NCBI GenBank assembly: GCA_937919165.1 | Contig: CALFPO010000026.1 | Location: 4,777-68,776, forward strand | Direction: 5' to 3' | DNA: 64,000 nucleotides | Origin: an uncultured Bacillota bacterium | GTDB taxonomy: Bacteria; Bacillota_I; Bacilli_A; Erysipelotrichales; Erysipelotrichaceae | Shown: in pieces, positions 45,047 to 54,403 of the stretch | How positions within the stretch are numbered: the first letter of the stretch is position 1 | Layout of the letters: each line of letters begins with the position of its first letter | Notes under the pieces: model-generated | Seen by the model: only the letters and a program-made list of their open reading frames with translations | Database searches by the model: none | Told to the model about the DNA's origin: nothing | Translations under genes and position numbers: made by a program

Positions 45047-47113
45047 ATGTCGGATAAGAAAATTAAAAACAAGAAACCGAAGATATCAAAAGACAAGAAG
45101 AGAAGGATGATAAGCATCCTGCTTTTTGCCATATGGGCATCCGTGGTTGCCTTGACGTTGTTGATATATAGACCAACTTTAGGAAAGCTATCAAGCGGAA
45201 ACGAACTGTGCGACAAGGTGATTGAGCTTGATGAGAATACATTCTTGAGAGCCAACATTCCATCTACTGATGGTGCAGATGGCGTTTCTATCAAATTTGC
45301 GACCTATCGCCGCAGCAACAGCGGAAACATATACGTTACTGTAACAGGAAAAGACAGCGGCAAGGAATATGCCAAAGAAACAATCGATGTAAAGACACTT
45401 CAGGACAATACCTTCTCAACAATTCAATTAAATGAAAAACTGAATTCAAAAGAGGATAACGAGATTGTTGTTCACATCAAGTCAAACAGCAAGAGCGGAT
45501 CTGCGGCCGGTGTCTATTATTCTACCGAGAAATGCTTTGAGGACAGTTCGTTTTTCATCAAGAACGTCAATACTGAAGGAGACCTTACTGTAAGATTTCT
45601 GCAGGATGACGCTGATCTTCATAGATTCTATCTGATAATCATTATTTGGGTAATTGTATCCTTCACGATAATCGCTGTGCTGGAGCTGTTTGTAAAGCCT
45701 AAATACGAAATCCTATTCATGGTCATTGCGCTCGTTTTCGGTCTGACATTCTGCGTCATCATGACACCGATGTCTCCACCTGATGAGACAACCCACTATG
45801 AGTATTCGTTCCAGGTTTCCAGCATACTCATGGGCGACAAGGAAAACCACCTTGTTTTCAATGAAGAGTATCAGAACTATGGTTCATGGGGTGGACATAG
45901 AAATGTTTCAGCAGCCTATGTAAGGCTTCTCAACAAGATCAATAAGCCATTGTCATTAAGAGACACGGAAGTGACGATGCTGTTTGACATAGAGGAGAAC
46001 TATAAGTTCGCTTTCTTGCCGCAGGCGTTGGGCATAACTTTAGGAAGACTTCTGAACTGGAATATGCTTAGAACCTTCTATCTTGGAAGACTGTTCAATC
46101 TGGCTTTCTATGTGCTTTGCGTTTTCATCGCCATAAAGAAGACTCCAATACATAAGGTGCTGTTTGGCATTATCGCGACAACGCCTATCTTCATGCAGCA
46201 GGCTGGATCGTATTCGTATGATGCGTTTGTCAATGGCATGAGCTTGATTACGATTGCCTATACATTGAAATGGATGTTTGAGAAAGACAAGGTCAAGATT
46301 GTCGATCTGATCATCGTGTTCATTGTTGACCTGTGGCTTGCGCCATGTAAAGCCGTATATAGCTGTCTTTCATTCCTCTTCTGGCTTGTGCCTGCAAACA
46401 GATTTGGCGGAAAACTGAAGAAGTTCCTTATAGTGCTTGTATTGACGGCACCTGGCATCTATCAGATGGTAGCTTTGGTTTGGCCTTTTGCGATCAAGAT
46501 GGTCGGTGACATAAAAGATATGCTTGCTCAAGCGAAAGAAATGACCGGTGTCGCTATCGCCAGAATCAGAGGATTCATGTCTCCGAACCTTGAAGGAAGC
46601 GAGATTCCTTCATTTGGTGATCTGATAAGGAATCCAAAAGAAGCGATTATGCTGTTCTATAGAACAATAAGATACAACATCAAGAACTGGTTCTATGATT
46701 CGGTAGGAAGATCGTTGTCTGGCGAGACTTTGGTGCTTCCGATAACTATGGTTCATATTCTGCTTGGAATCATTGTGATGGCTGCCTTCAGAAGAGAAGA
46801 TTATGTAGAATCGCCATTCCTGAAAGCGATGATGGTGTTTGTCTGCATCGTTTTGGGATTCGGTTTCATGCTTGGCATGCTGCTGGCATGGACAGAAGAC
46901 AATAGAGACATGATGCTTGAAAGCGAACTGGGATTGATGGTAAACGGCGTACAGGGAAGGTACTTCTCTCCGCTGCTTCCTTATTTCTTCTCCATCCTAA
47001 ACAACAAAAAGATAGGTTTGCCAAAGGAATCTGATAAATACCTGCTGTCAGCACAGCTTATCCTGATATTTGAGATAGTTGTGTATGTACTGTCATATAC
47101 ATTCGTTAACTAA
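45047..47113 (+). CDS. DUF2142 membrane protein with an extracytoplasmic N-terminal domain
   Basis: This 688-residue protein has a basic cytoplasmic start, one span at about 21-41, an external domain of about 150 residues (45-195), then about ten spans. The DUF2142 signature SPPDETTHYEYSF follows the third span. DUF2142 proteins look like GT-C glycosyltransferases. Residues 80-160 resemble residues 71-149 of the ABC permease at 49148: both show F-A, N-x-G, an E-x-IDV-x-x-L stretch and a late S-x-x-GS. The domain is probably a beta-sandwich that binds sugar, which is inference. The GT2 and DUF2304 genes upstream could supply its lipid-linked donor. Confidence 0.86.
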   Translation: MSDKKIKNKKPKISKDKKRRMISILLFAIWASVVALTLLIYRPTLGKLSSGNELCDKVIELDENTFLRANIPSTDGADGVSIKFATYRRSNSGNIYVTVTGKDSGKEYAKETIDVKTLQDNTFSTIQLNEKLNSKEDNEIVVHIKSNSKSGSAAGVYYSTEKCFEDSSFFIKNVNTEGDLTVRFLQDDADLHRFYLIIIIWVIVSFTIIAVLELFVKPKYEILFMVIALVFGLTFCVIMTPMSPPDETTHYEYSFQVSSILMGDKENHLVFNEEYQNYGSWGGHRNVSAAYVRLLNKINKPLSLRDTEVTMLFDIEENYKFAFLPQALGITLGRLLNWNMLRTFYLGRLFNLAFYVLCVFIAIKKTPIHKVLFGIIATTPIFMQQAGSYSYDAFVNGMSLITIAYTLKWMFEKDKVKIVDLIIVFIVDLWLAPCKAVYSCLSFLFWLVPANRFGGKLKKFLIVLVLTAPGIYQMVALVWPFAIKMVGDIKDMLAQAKEMTGVAIARIRGFMSPNLEGSEIPSFGDLIRNPKEAIMLFYRTIRYNIKNWFYDSVGRSLSGETLVLPITMVHILLGIIVMAAFRREDYVESPFLKAMMVFVCIVLGFGFMLGMLLAWTEDNRDMMLESELGLMVNGVQGRYFSPLLPYFFSILNNKKIGLPKESDKYLLSAQLILIFEIVVYVLSYTFVN

Positions 47114-47123
47114 GGTGAACAAG

Positions 47124-48224
47124 ATGAAAGTATCGATTGTTACTTGTTTTGAATCAAATGAAGAACGTGCAAGCTTTGTCCTGGAAGCCTGCAAGCAGAG
47201 AGGTTATATTGCCAAGGCAATTACGACAGACTTTTCTCATGTGAGAAAGGCAAAAAGAGAAAGCGTACGTGAGGGATTCACGGCAGTCAAGACAGATGGT
47301 TATGAGAAGAATCTCTCTGTTGCTAGGATGAAATCCCATGCCAAGTTTGCGAAGGATGCTTTTGAGCTTGTCGAAAGACAACAGCCAGATTTGATATGGT
47401 GTATCGCTCCGGCGAACTCGTTGATCAAGGAAGCCAAGAAATACAAAGAAAAATATCCTTCAGTGAAGATAATTGTCGACATCATTGACATGTGGCCTGA
47501 ATCATTGCCTATGAATATAAACAAGAACATCTTCCCATTCAATATCTGGAGAAATGTTCGAAAAGACAATATCGGCTGTGCTGACCTTGTTGTGACCGAA
47601 TGCGAGTTCTATCAGAATACTCTAATAAATGAGTATAAGGGGCAGATGGAAACTATCTATTGGGCAAAAGATGGCAAGACATATCATGAGAAGCTGAATG
47701 TTCCTGATGACAAGATATCATTGGCATATCTTGGTTCCATCAACAACATCATTGATGTTGAATTGATAAAGAAAGCAATCAGCAACATCGATCGTGAGGT
47801 TGTTCTGCATATTATCGGTGATGGCGAAAACAAAGGAAATTTCATCAGTTCTTTAAGCCAAGCATGCACAATTGAAGACCATGGTGTAGTTAGAGATGAG
47901 GAAGAGAAGGCTAAGATATTCGCTCGTTGCCATGCAGGAATCAACATCTATAAAGAAGGATTATATATTGGTCTAACCAGCAAATGCATCGATTATTTTG
48001 AACATGGCTTGCCTATCATAAACAATATCAAGGGAGATACCTGGCTGTTTGTGAAGAAGAACAGGCTTGGCATCAATGTCGATGAGAATACCAGAATCAG
48101 ACATAGAGATATTGAAAGAATGAGAATCAACAATGATTCTATCTATGATATATACAACAATAACTTTACTAAGAAAGTATTCATTAAGAACTGCCTATCG
48201 GCAATCGATAAGGTGATGAAATGA
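47124..48224 (+). CDS. GT4-like glycosyltransferase
   Basis: This protein of about 366 residues is a GT-B glycosyltransferase. It has an N-terminal KVSIVTCFESNEERASF segment, IDMWPESLP near the domain junction, LAYLGSINNIIDVEL at the start of the C-terminal domain, and SKCIDYFEHGLPIINN near the donor site. I chose the ATG at 47124, which has a TAAGGTG ribosome site; a longer frame from 47079 runs inside the previous gene. The EX7E motif is weak (CIDYFEHGLP). It overlaps the GT2 gene that follows by 4 bases. Confidence 0.82.
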   Translation: MKVSIVTCFESNEERASFVLEACKQRGYIAKAITTDFSHVRKAKRESVREGFTAVKTDGYEKNLSVARMKSHAKFAKDAFELVERQQPDLIWCIAPANSLIKEAKKYKEKYPSVKIIVDIIDMWPESLPMNINKNIFPFNIWRNVRKDNIGCADLVVTECEFYQNTLINEYKGQMETIYWAKDGKTYHEKLNVPDDKISLAYLGSINNIIDVELIKKAISNIDREVVLHIIGDGENKGNFISSLSQACTIEDHGVVRDEEEKAKIFARCHAGINIYKEGLYIGLTSKCIDYFEHGLPIINNIKGDTWLFVKKNRLGINVDENTRIRHRDIERMRINNDSIYDIYNNNFTKKVFIKNCLSAIDKVMK

Positions 48225-49132
48225 AACTGATTGTCCTGCTTTCTACATACAACGGCGAAAGATATCTGAGACAGCAGCTTGATTCTTTGATCAATCAGGA
48301 TCTTAAGCCTGACAAGATTTTGGTTAGGGATGATGGATCAAAGGACGATACAATCAATATTCTTGAAGAATATGCTTCTGAGCATCCTTTTATTGAGTAC
48401 TACTACGGACAAAACAAGAAGCCGGCAAGATCGTTTTGGGAACTCATGAGTGTTGCGGATGAGGCAGACTATTATGCCTTGTGCGATCAGGATGATGTTT
48501 GGCAGAAAGACAAGCTTTCTGTTGCCGTAAATATGCTGGAAAAAGAAGACAAGGACATTCCGCTTCTTTACTGCAGCAAGTATACCTTGACTGATGAGAA
48601 TCTCAATCCTATGGAGACTGAGATTTCTAAACTATATTCATATACTGATTTTGCGCATTCTTTGCTGTATCATACAGCACCGGGATGCACTTTTGTATTC
48701 AATAACTTAGCCAGAAAGAAAGCATTGCAGTATGACCTTAGCAAGGAATTTTTCATGATTCATGACGCTATCATCCACAAGGTGGTGGCAATGTTTGGCA
48801 AGGTCATATTGGATAATGATTCGCATATCTACTATCGCCAGCATGGAAACAATGAGATAGGAATGAAATCTGGGCCAATCAAGACCTTCATTTCAAGAAT
48901 CAACAATTTCACCAGCGGAAAGATGATCAACTACCGCAGCAAGACAGCAAAGTCATTGCTGAACGTATATGGAAACGAATGCAGCGACGAGCAGAGAAGA
49001 TTGCTGGAGATAGTCGCAAATTATAAAACAGACAAGAAACTTAGAGAGCATTTGATCAATGACGAGTGTTTCAAGACACATACGATCAACGATCAATTCT
49101 TCAAGGTTTTGGTAATGCTCAATTATATTTGA
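48221..49132 (+). CDS. GT2-family glycosyltransferase
   Basis: This 303-residue GT-A protein resembles rhamnosyltransferases of family 2. It opens with VLLSTYNGERYLRQQLDSL, has VRDDGSKDDT and the metal-binding CDQDDVW at about residues 87-93, and a late YRQHGNNEIG motif typical of the WbbL/RfbN-like group. dTDP-L-rhamnose can be made from the rml genes in the window, so rhamnose transfer is plausible but unproven. It is coupled to the preceding gene by an ATGA overlap and lies directly upstream of the ABC exporter. Confidence 0.88.
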   Translation: MKLIVLLSTYNGERYLRQQLDSLINQDLKPDKILVRDDGSKDDTINILEEYASEHPFIEYYYGQNKKPARSFWELMSVADEADYYALCDQDDVWQKDKLSVAVNMLEKEDKDIPLLYCSKYTLTDENLNPMETEISKLYSYTDFAHSLLYHTAPGCTFVFNNLARKKALQYDLSKEFFMIHDAIIHKVVAMFGKVILDNDSHIYYRQHGNNEIGMKSGPIKTFISRINNFTSGKMINYRSKTAKSLLNVYGNECSDEQRRLLEIVANYKTDKKLREHLINDECFKTHTINDQFFKVLVMLNYI

Positions 49133-49138
49133 TAAAAT
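49109..49138 (+). promoter_or_regulatory. Promoter, near-leaderless, for the ABC exporter genes
   Basis: TTGGTA at 49109-49114 lies 18 bases before TAAAAT at 49133-49138, which also has the TGA extension. The -10 ends 9 bases before the ATG at 49148, so the transcript would start about 3 bases before the AUG. There is no ribosome site. The -10 overlaps the stop codon of the GT2 gene. Confidence 0.5.
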
Positions 49139-49147
49139 ATTATAGTT

Positions 49148-50566
49148 ATGACAAAAGAGAAGCTTAAGAAGATATTCTTGCTAATATTCCTTGCTACTGT
49201 AATTATGCTTACAGGTTTTAGGCTGTTGGCTGGTGAACAGTTTGAATATCGTGATTCTCGATACAACATAGGCATGGAAGCTGCCGATTCGGCTACCGAA
49301 GAGCTTCATAAAGGTGTTGTTGTTGAACAGGAATTCATAAATAAGATCGATAGATTCTCATCTATGACCTTTGCGTATACAACCCATTACCGCAAGAATC
49401 ATGGAACATTAAGAATAAAGCTATACTGTGACGATAGTCTTCTGATATACGAGAAGATTGATGTTTCCTCTTTGAATGAGGGAGAAGTCATCTATATCGA
49501 GGCAGATAAGATGATTGAGGACCTTGTTGGCCGAAAGTTTAGGGTTTCTTTGGAAGCTGATTCGCAGCCTGGATCAGGCATATCGTTGCTGATGAATTCC
49601 AAAGGAAAACAAGGAAACATGTACATCAGCAACATGAGAAGATTCGGCAATCTTTGCTTCTCTGCTCAAGGACAGGAGTACATCTTCACTGGCCAGTATT
49701 ACTGGTATATGGCTTTGGGTGTATGGGCAGCTGTTGCCTTGGCGCTATATCTTTCATATCGCGATTTCTGCAATGGCAAGCCAAACTATATCGTGATCGC
49801 CATAATGGCAATCGGAAGATACAAATTTCTGATCAGCCAGTTGGTTGCCAGAGATTTCAAATCAAAATACAAGAGATCAGTATTGGGTATCTTCTGGAGC
49901 TTCCTGAATCCATTGCTGACGATGACGGTTCAGTATTTCGTATTCTCAACATTCTTCAATAGCGATACCAAGAACTATCTTGTATATCTTTTGGCAGGCG
50001 TTGTCTGCTACAACTTCTTCAATGAAGCAACAACAATGTGCCTTACTTCCGTATCTGGAAATGCAAGGCTCATCACAAAGGTCTATATTCCAAAATACAT
50101 ATTCCCATTGTCTAGAACAATCTCATCAATGATAAATCTCGGCATCTCTTTAATACCGCTTTTGCTTGTAAGCCTATTTACGGGAGTGGTGCTTCAGAAG
50201 TCGGCTATTCTGGTGTTCTACTTCTTGGCTTGCCTTGTGGTGTTTGCCTTGGGTGTAGGAATGCTTCTGGCTACTTTGATGGTATTCTTCAGAGATATCC
50301 AATTTTTGTGGAGCGTTTTGAGCATGATCTGGATGTATGCGACGCCAATCTTCTATCCTGCAAGCATCATTCCAGAGAAGTACAGCTTCATCATGGATCT
50401 TAATCCGCTTCAGCATTTCATCAAGAATGTAAGAATGTGCCTGATCGATGGCATATCGCCAGGTCCTAAGTCATATATATTCTGTTTCATATTTGCAGTC
50501 GGTTCGCTGCTTTTGGGTCTGTTTGTATTCAAGAAGGAACAGGATAAGTTCACCCTTTATCTGTAG
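49148..50566 (+). CDS. wzm: Polysaccharide ABC exporter permease (Wzm-like) with an added extracytoplasmic N-terminal domain
   Basis: Residues 220-472 form a normal ABC-2 type polysaccharide permease like Wzm/TagG, with SQLVARDFKSKYKRSVLG, FWSFLNPLL and a late NPLQHFIKNVR. Before it lies an unusual part: a span at about 9-26, an external domain (27-180) and a span at 185-204. Residues 71-149 of that domain resemble residues 80-160 of the DUF2142 protein at 45047. The exporter moves a finished lipid-linked glycan across the membrane, and the extra domain may bind the glycan outside. The start has no ribosome site. The ATPase gene follows 8 bases later. Confidence 0.9.
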   Translation: MTKEKLKKIFLLIFLATVIMLTGFRLLAGEQFEYRDSRYNIGMEAADSATEELHKGVVVEQEFINKIDRFSSMTFAYTTHYRKNHGTLRIKLYCDDSLLIYEKIDVSSLNEGEVIYIEADKMIEDLVGRKFRVSLEADSQPGSGISLLMNSKGKQGNMYISNMRRFGNLCFSAQGQEYIFTGQYYWYMALGVWAAVALALYLSYRDFCNGKPNYIVIAIMAIGRYKFLISQLVARDFKSKYKRSVLGIFWSFLNPLLTMTVQYFVFSTFFNSDTKNYLVYLLAGVVCYNFFNEATTMCLTSVSGNARLITKVYIPKYIFPLSRTISSMINLGISLIPLLLVSLFTGVVLQKSAILVFYFLACLVVFALGVGMLLATLMVFFRDIQFLWSVLSMIWMYATPIFYPASIIPEKYSFIMDLNPLQHFIKNVRMCLIDGISPGPKSYIFCFIFAVGSLLLGLFVFKKEQDKFTLYL

Positions 50567-50574
50567 GAGTACCG

Positions 50575-51327
50575 ATGGCTAAAGAGAAAGTTATTGAAGT
50601 CAAGAATGTAACAATGAAATTCAGAATGAGCGATGAACCTATAAACTCACTGAAAGAAATCTTTACTACGGCCATAAAGGGAAATCTCAGATTCAACGAG
50701 TTTTTGGCTTTGGATGATGTGTCCTTTGAGGTATTGAAAGGGGAGACATTGGGACTTATAGGAAACAATGGTGCCGGAAAGTCCACAACCCTGAAGCTCA
50801 TATCAGGCATCCTCAAGCCAACAAGCGGAACTATAATCACCAAAGGAAATATCGTTCCTATGCTGGAGCTTGGTGCAGGTTTTGACCTTGAGCTTACCGG
50901 CAGAGAAAACATCTATCTTAATGGCGCAATACTTGGTTATTCTAAGGAATATCTTGAATCAAAATATGAAGAGATTGTCGATTTTGCGGAAATAAGAGAA
51001 TTCATCGATATGCCTATCAGAAACTACTCATCGGGCATGATGGCAAAACTGGCGTTCTCGATTGCGTCAGTTGTTCAACCAGAGATACTTATCGTTGATG
51101 AAATATTGGCTGTTGGAGACATTGCTTTCCAGAAGAAGAGCTATAGCCGCATGAAAGAACTTATGTCTGGCGGTGCAACGGTGCTGTTTGTATCTCACGA
51201 TATCGAAAAGATCGAAGAGATGTGCGATAAGGTCGTTTGGCTCAATCATGGCAAAGTTGTCATGAATGGCGAAGCGGAAGAAGTATGCAAAGCTTATAGA
51301 GAAGCTCAAGGAATAAAAGAAGAATGA
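50575..51327 (+). CDS. wzt: Polysaccharide ABC exporter ATPase (Wzt/TagH-like)
   Basis: This 250-residue protein is the ATPase of the exporter. It has Walker A GNNGAGKST at 63-71, the signature YSSGMMAKLAFS, Walker B ILIVDEILAVGD and the switch His in FVSHD. It ends soon after the ATPase core, so it lacks the C-terminal carbohydrate-binding domain found in Wzt proteins that read chain-end caps. That makes it more like KpsT, TagH or the Wzt of cap-independent systems. An AGGAG site precedes the ATG. It overlaps the next gene by 4 bases. Confidence 0.95.
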   Translation: MAKEKVIEVKNVTMKFRMSDEPINSLKEIFTTAIKGNLRFNEFLALDDVSFEVLKGETLGLIGNNGAGKSTTLKLISGILKPTSGTIITKGNIVPMLELGAGFDLELTGRENIYLNGAILGYSKEYLESKYEEIVDFAEIREFIDMPIRNYSSGMMAKLAFSIASVVQPEILIVDEILAVGDIAFQKKSYSRMKELMSGGATVLFVSHDIEKIEEMCDKVVWLNHGKVVMNGEAEEVCKAYREAQGIKEE

Positions 51328-53072
51328 ATGCGCTGATTGTTTCTACTACTTTTATTCCTTCTGTTTTATTATGCGGACATTGTCAGCTTGAATACCTGGA
51401 GAAGCAGGGCAAGCTGAACTACAAGTTCGTCATTTCCCATTTCATCAACAAGCGTAATGTCGAATGGGCTGACATCATCATTTTCTTGCGCAGCGATTCT
51501 GATATCGATGCCTATGTTTCAAAGATTGCCAAGAAGGCAGGCAAGAAGCTCATCTATGTCATGGATGACGATCTGCTCAATGTGCCAAACTATCTGAGCA
51601 GTTCACCATACTATCTGCTTCCTTCAACACAGAAGAACATCAGATCTATCATGTCTAATTGCGACACCTTTCTTACGCCTTCACCTGTACTGCGGGAGAA
51701 ATATGGGAAGAATTTTGAGCATACCTATCTGATACCTGAACCATCTCTCAATCGCATCAACAAGAAAGAAGAGAACGAAAAGGTGAAGATCGGTTTTGCT
51801 GGATCGATAGATAGAGCTCAGGATCTGAATGTATTGCTTAAGGATGCCATAACAGAAATCGTCAACAAATATGGCGAGAGCATCGAGATAGAATTCATGG
51901 GTGCAAAGCCTAATTTTGTCGATGAACTTGGCTTGAAACATCTGCCATATCAGGATGGTTATGATGCCTATACAGCATATATGGCCAAATGCAACTGGGA
52001 CATCGGTTTGGCTCCAATGCCTGAGAGCGAATTCCATCGCTGCAAATACTTCAATAAATACGTTGAATACGCATCATTTGGCATAGCTGGAATATATTCT
52101 AATCTTGAGCCATATACATTCGGCATCAGAGACAAAGAGAATGGCTTATTGGTAAACAACACAACCAAAGATTGGGTTGATGCGATATCAAGACTTATTG
52201 ATGACAAGAAGCTTAGAAGCAAGATATCTAAGGAATGTCTAAGAGAAGCAAATGAAGTATACGCTCTTGATATCTTGTCTGAAGACTATTTCGACAAGAT
52301 GACAAGAGACTATAAGGAAACGGAAAAGGCAGCGATTCCAGGCCTGGGATTTGCGAAATTCATCATCTTCTTCAAGAGAGTATTCAGGAAAGTAAAAGAA
52401 CAGGGACTCAATTTCCCTAGATGGTTCATCGAGAAGATCAGCAAGAAGATGAACGATCGCAAGAAGAGAAAAACCGCTTCACGCAACAAGATAAAGCTTC
52501 TGGAAACAATCAGAAACAGGGAAACCATGTTCATAGTGGCACCAATGTTTGATGATTCGCAAAACGAATACAACAATAGAGTGAAACTGATAGATGAAGG
52601 TCTGGATGATTACTTCCGAATCTACTATTCTGGCGAAGATCGCATTGCCGAATATCTTGATGTCGAATTAGTAGATGATGATCATGCAACCATCATCTGC
52701 AACAGCTTCGACATCAGCCAATGCGAGGAGACCTTGAAGATTGTCAAGGAAGCCAAGAACTGTCTGATTCACAGTGTCATCAGATTCATGAGAGACAAGA
52801 TATCAAACGATATGTACGCCATATTCGATGATGAAGAAATAAAGACGATCTGGGATACCCATGGCATGATTCCTGAGAAGTATCATGAGGCATCTAACTA
52901 TCATACGGAAAAGGTCACCGGTGATATAGAGAAGATATTCTATGAAAAATCTGATGTCATCATCGTCAATGATGAAAACGAGATGAAGCATCTGATGGAC
53001 AAATATGGAAAGAATGACGCCAAATTTGTATCGTATGGCGAAAAAGATAAAGGAAACAAGATAGCATGCTGA
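51324..53072 (+). CDS. GT-B glycosyltransferase with an extra half glycosyltransferase domain
   Basis: This 582-residue protein has a GT-B glycosyltransferase in its first 340 residues, with VMDDDLLNVP and IGFAGSIDRAQDL, and CKYFNKYVEYASFGIAG near the donor site. A basic linker follows. Residues 394-575 then resemble the N-terminal half of the next protein (53066): shared blocks are YNNRVKLID/YTNRIKDID, LIHSVIRFM/LIHGLHRVM, WDTHGMIPE/FDAHGAVPE and the SDV/SDI-led helix. The matching C-terminal donor-binding half is missing, so the last third is an orphan acceptor-side domain. The gene overlaps the next by 7 bases. Confidence 0.82.
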   Translation: MNALIVSTTFIPSVLLCGHCQLEYLEKQGKLNYKFVISHFINKRNVEWADIIIFLRSDSDIDAYVSKIAKKAGKKLIYVMDDDLLNVPNYLSSSPYYLLPSTQKNIRSIMSNCDTFLTPSPVLREKYGKNFEHTYLIPEPSLNRINKKEENEKVKIGFAGSIDRAQDLNVLLKDAITEIVNKYGESIEIEFMGAKPNFVDELGLKHLPYQDGYDAYTAYMAKCNWDIGLAPMPESEFHRCKYFNKYVEYASFGIAGIYSNLEPYTFGIRDKENGLLVNNTTKDWVDAISRLIDDKKLRSKISKECLREANEVYALDILSEDYFDKMTRDYKETEKAAIPGLGFAKFIIFFKRVFRKVKEQGLNFPRWFIEKISKKMNDRKKRKTASRNKIKLLETIRNRETMFIVAPMFDDSQNEYNNRVKLIDEGLDDYFRIYYSGEDRIAEYLDVELVDDDHATIICNSFDISQCEETLKIVKEAKNCLIHSVIRFMRDKISNDMYAIFDDEEIKTIWDTHGMIPEKYHEASNYHTEKVTGDIEKIFYEKSDVIIVNDENEMKHLMDKYGKNDAKFVSYGEKDKGNKIAC

Positions 53073-54400
53073 AAACAAAGATAGATGAATATCTGGAGGA
53101 TGAGATCTGGAAGAAGATATCCAAAAGAGGACTTAACCAGGATGAGATCGAGTATCTCAATCACGACTACGTTCTAAAGAACATCAGCTTCAAGAAATAT
53201 ATCAGTTTTCTCTCTAGAAATATCGTCAAGAAGCTTATCGGCAAGAAAAAGATAGATAATCTGCATATTGATCAAGCCGATATAGATACGCTTTTTGATA
53301 GGATCAGAAGCAACAAGACCATCGCATTATATGGCACCTATCGCGATGATGAATCAAGCAACGATGGCTACACAAACAGAATCAAAGATATCGACAGCAA
53401 TCTCATAGATGACTACTATCGCGTGTATATCGAATTCGAGGATGTCAACGATAGATATGGCATCACTTTTTTGGATGACTGCCATTGCAACGTTGCATTG
53501 AATACCTACAATGAGGAACACCAGGATCTATTGAAAAGGATTCTTGAGGAAGTGGGAGTGCTGCTGATACATGGACTCCATCGTGTGATGATCGATAGAG
53601 TCAATCCGGAAGTGGTCGAATATATTGAAAGCAAGAAATTGAAGGTAATCTTTGACGCTCATGGAGCCGTTCCTGAAGAGATCGAGATGAATGACAATGT
53701 CGATAGAGTGGAACTGGCAAACAGAATGGAAAGCTATCTGATAGACAATTCTGATATCGTCATCTGCATATCTAAAGCAATGAAGGACTATTTCGTTGAG
53801 AAGCACGGCAAGATTCAAGATAAAATCAGAATCATTCCAGTAAAGACTCCAAATCACACTGAAGAGGCAGAAGATAAGACATATGATGCAAAGCATCCAA
53901 GAACCATATATTGCGGTGGAGTTCAGAAATGGCAGAATACCGATCTTATGACTGAAATCGTAAACAAGACAAGCGATAGGATGAAATATGTACTGTGCTT
54001 TGCGGGAGACTACAGCAGAATCAAAGAAAACATCAAATCAGATGGGGTGGAAATCGGATACAGGACAAGCGATGAAATCAAGGAAGAATACAGAAAAGCC
54101 AATTTCGGTTTCGCCCTTAGAGATGATTGCCCAGTCAATAGAGTCGCAAGTCCAACCAAGATAACCGAATATATCCTTAACGGAATAGTTCCGGTTCTCA
54201 AATCGGACAAGATAGGCGATCTCAAGAAATATGGATTGAGATACATTGACTATAAGGATTTTGAGATGCTGAAGCTTCCAAATGAAAAAGAATACAAAGA
54301 GATGATCGGCAACAACAGCTCAATAATCGAGAAGATCGAGAAGGATAGAGCAATAAACCTTAAGAGCCTCAAGAAAGAGCTTAAGGAATTGGCAAGATAG
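53066..54400 (+). CDS. GT-B glycosyltransferase
   Basis: This 444-residue protein has a basic, helical N-terminal stretch of about 90 residues and then a full GT-B enzyme. The acceptor-side domain has LLIHGLHRVM and IFDAHGAVPEE, and the donor-side domain has IYCGGVQKWQNTDLM and RVASPTKITEYILNGIVPV. The acceptor-side half is a paralogue of the last third of the preceding protein, so the pair arose by duplication and domain shuffling. It follows the ABC exporter genes, which suggests it works on the exported glycan. Its stop is 34 bases before rmlA. Confidence 0.83.
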   Translation: MLKTKIDEYLEDEIWKKISKRGLNQDEIEYLNHDYVLKNISFKKYISFLSRNIVKKLIGKKKIDNLHIDQADIDTLFDRIRSNKTIALYGTYRDDESSNDGYTNRIKDIDSNLIDDYYRVYIEFEDVNDRYGITFLDDCHCNVALNTYNEEHQDLLKRILEEVGVLLIHGLHRVMIDRVNPEVVEYIESKKLKVIFDAHGAVPEEIEMNDNVDRVELANRMESYLIDNSDIVICISKAMKDYFVEKHGKIQDKIRIIPVKTPNHTEEAEDKTYDAKHPRTIYCGGVQKWQNTDLMTEIVNKTSDRMKYVLCFAGDYSRIKENIKSDGVEIGYRTSDEIKEEYRKANFGFALRDDCPVNRVASPTKITEYILNGIVPVLKSDKIGDLKKYGLRYIDYKDFEMLKLPNEKEYKEMIGNNSSIIEKIEKDRAINLKSLKKELKELAR

Positions 54401-54403
54401 AAT

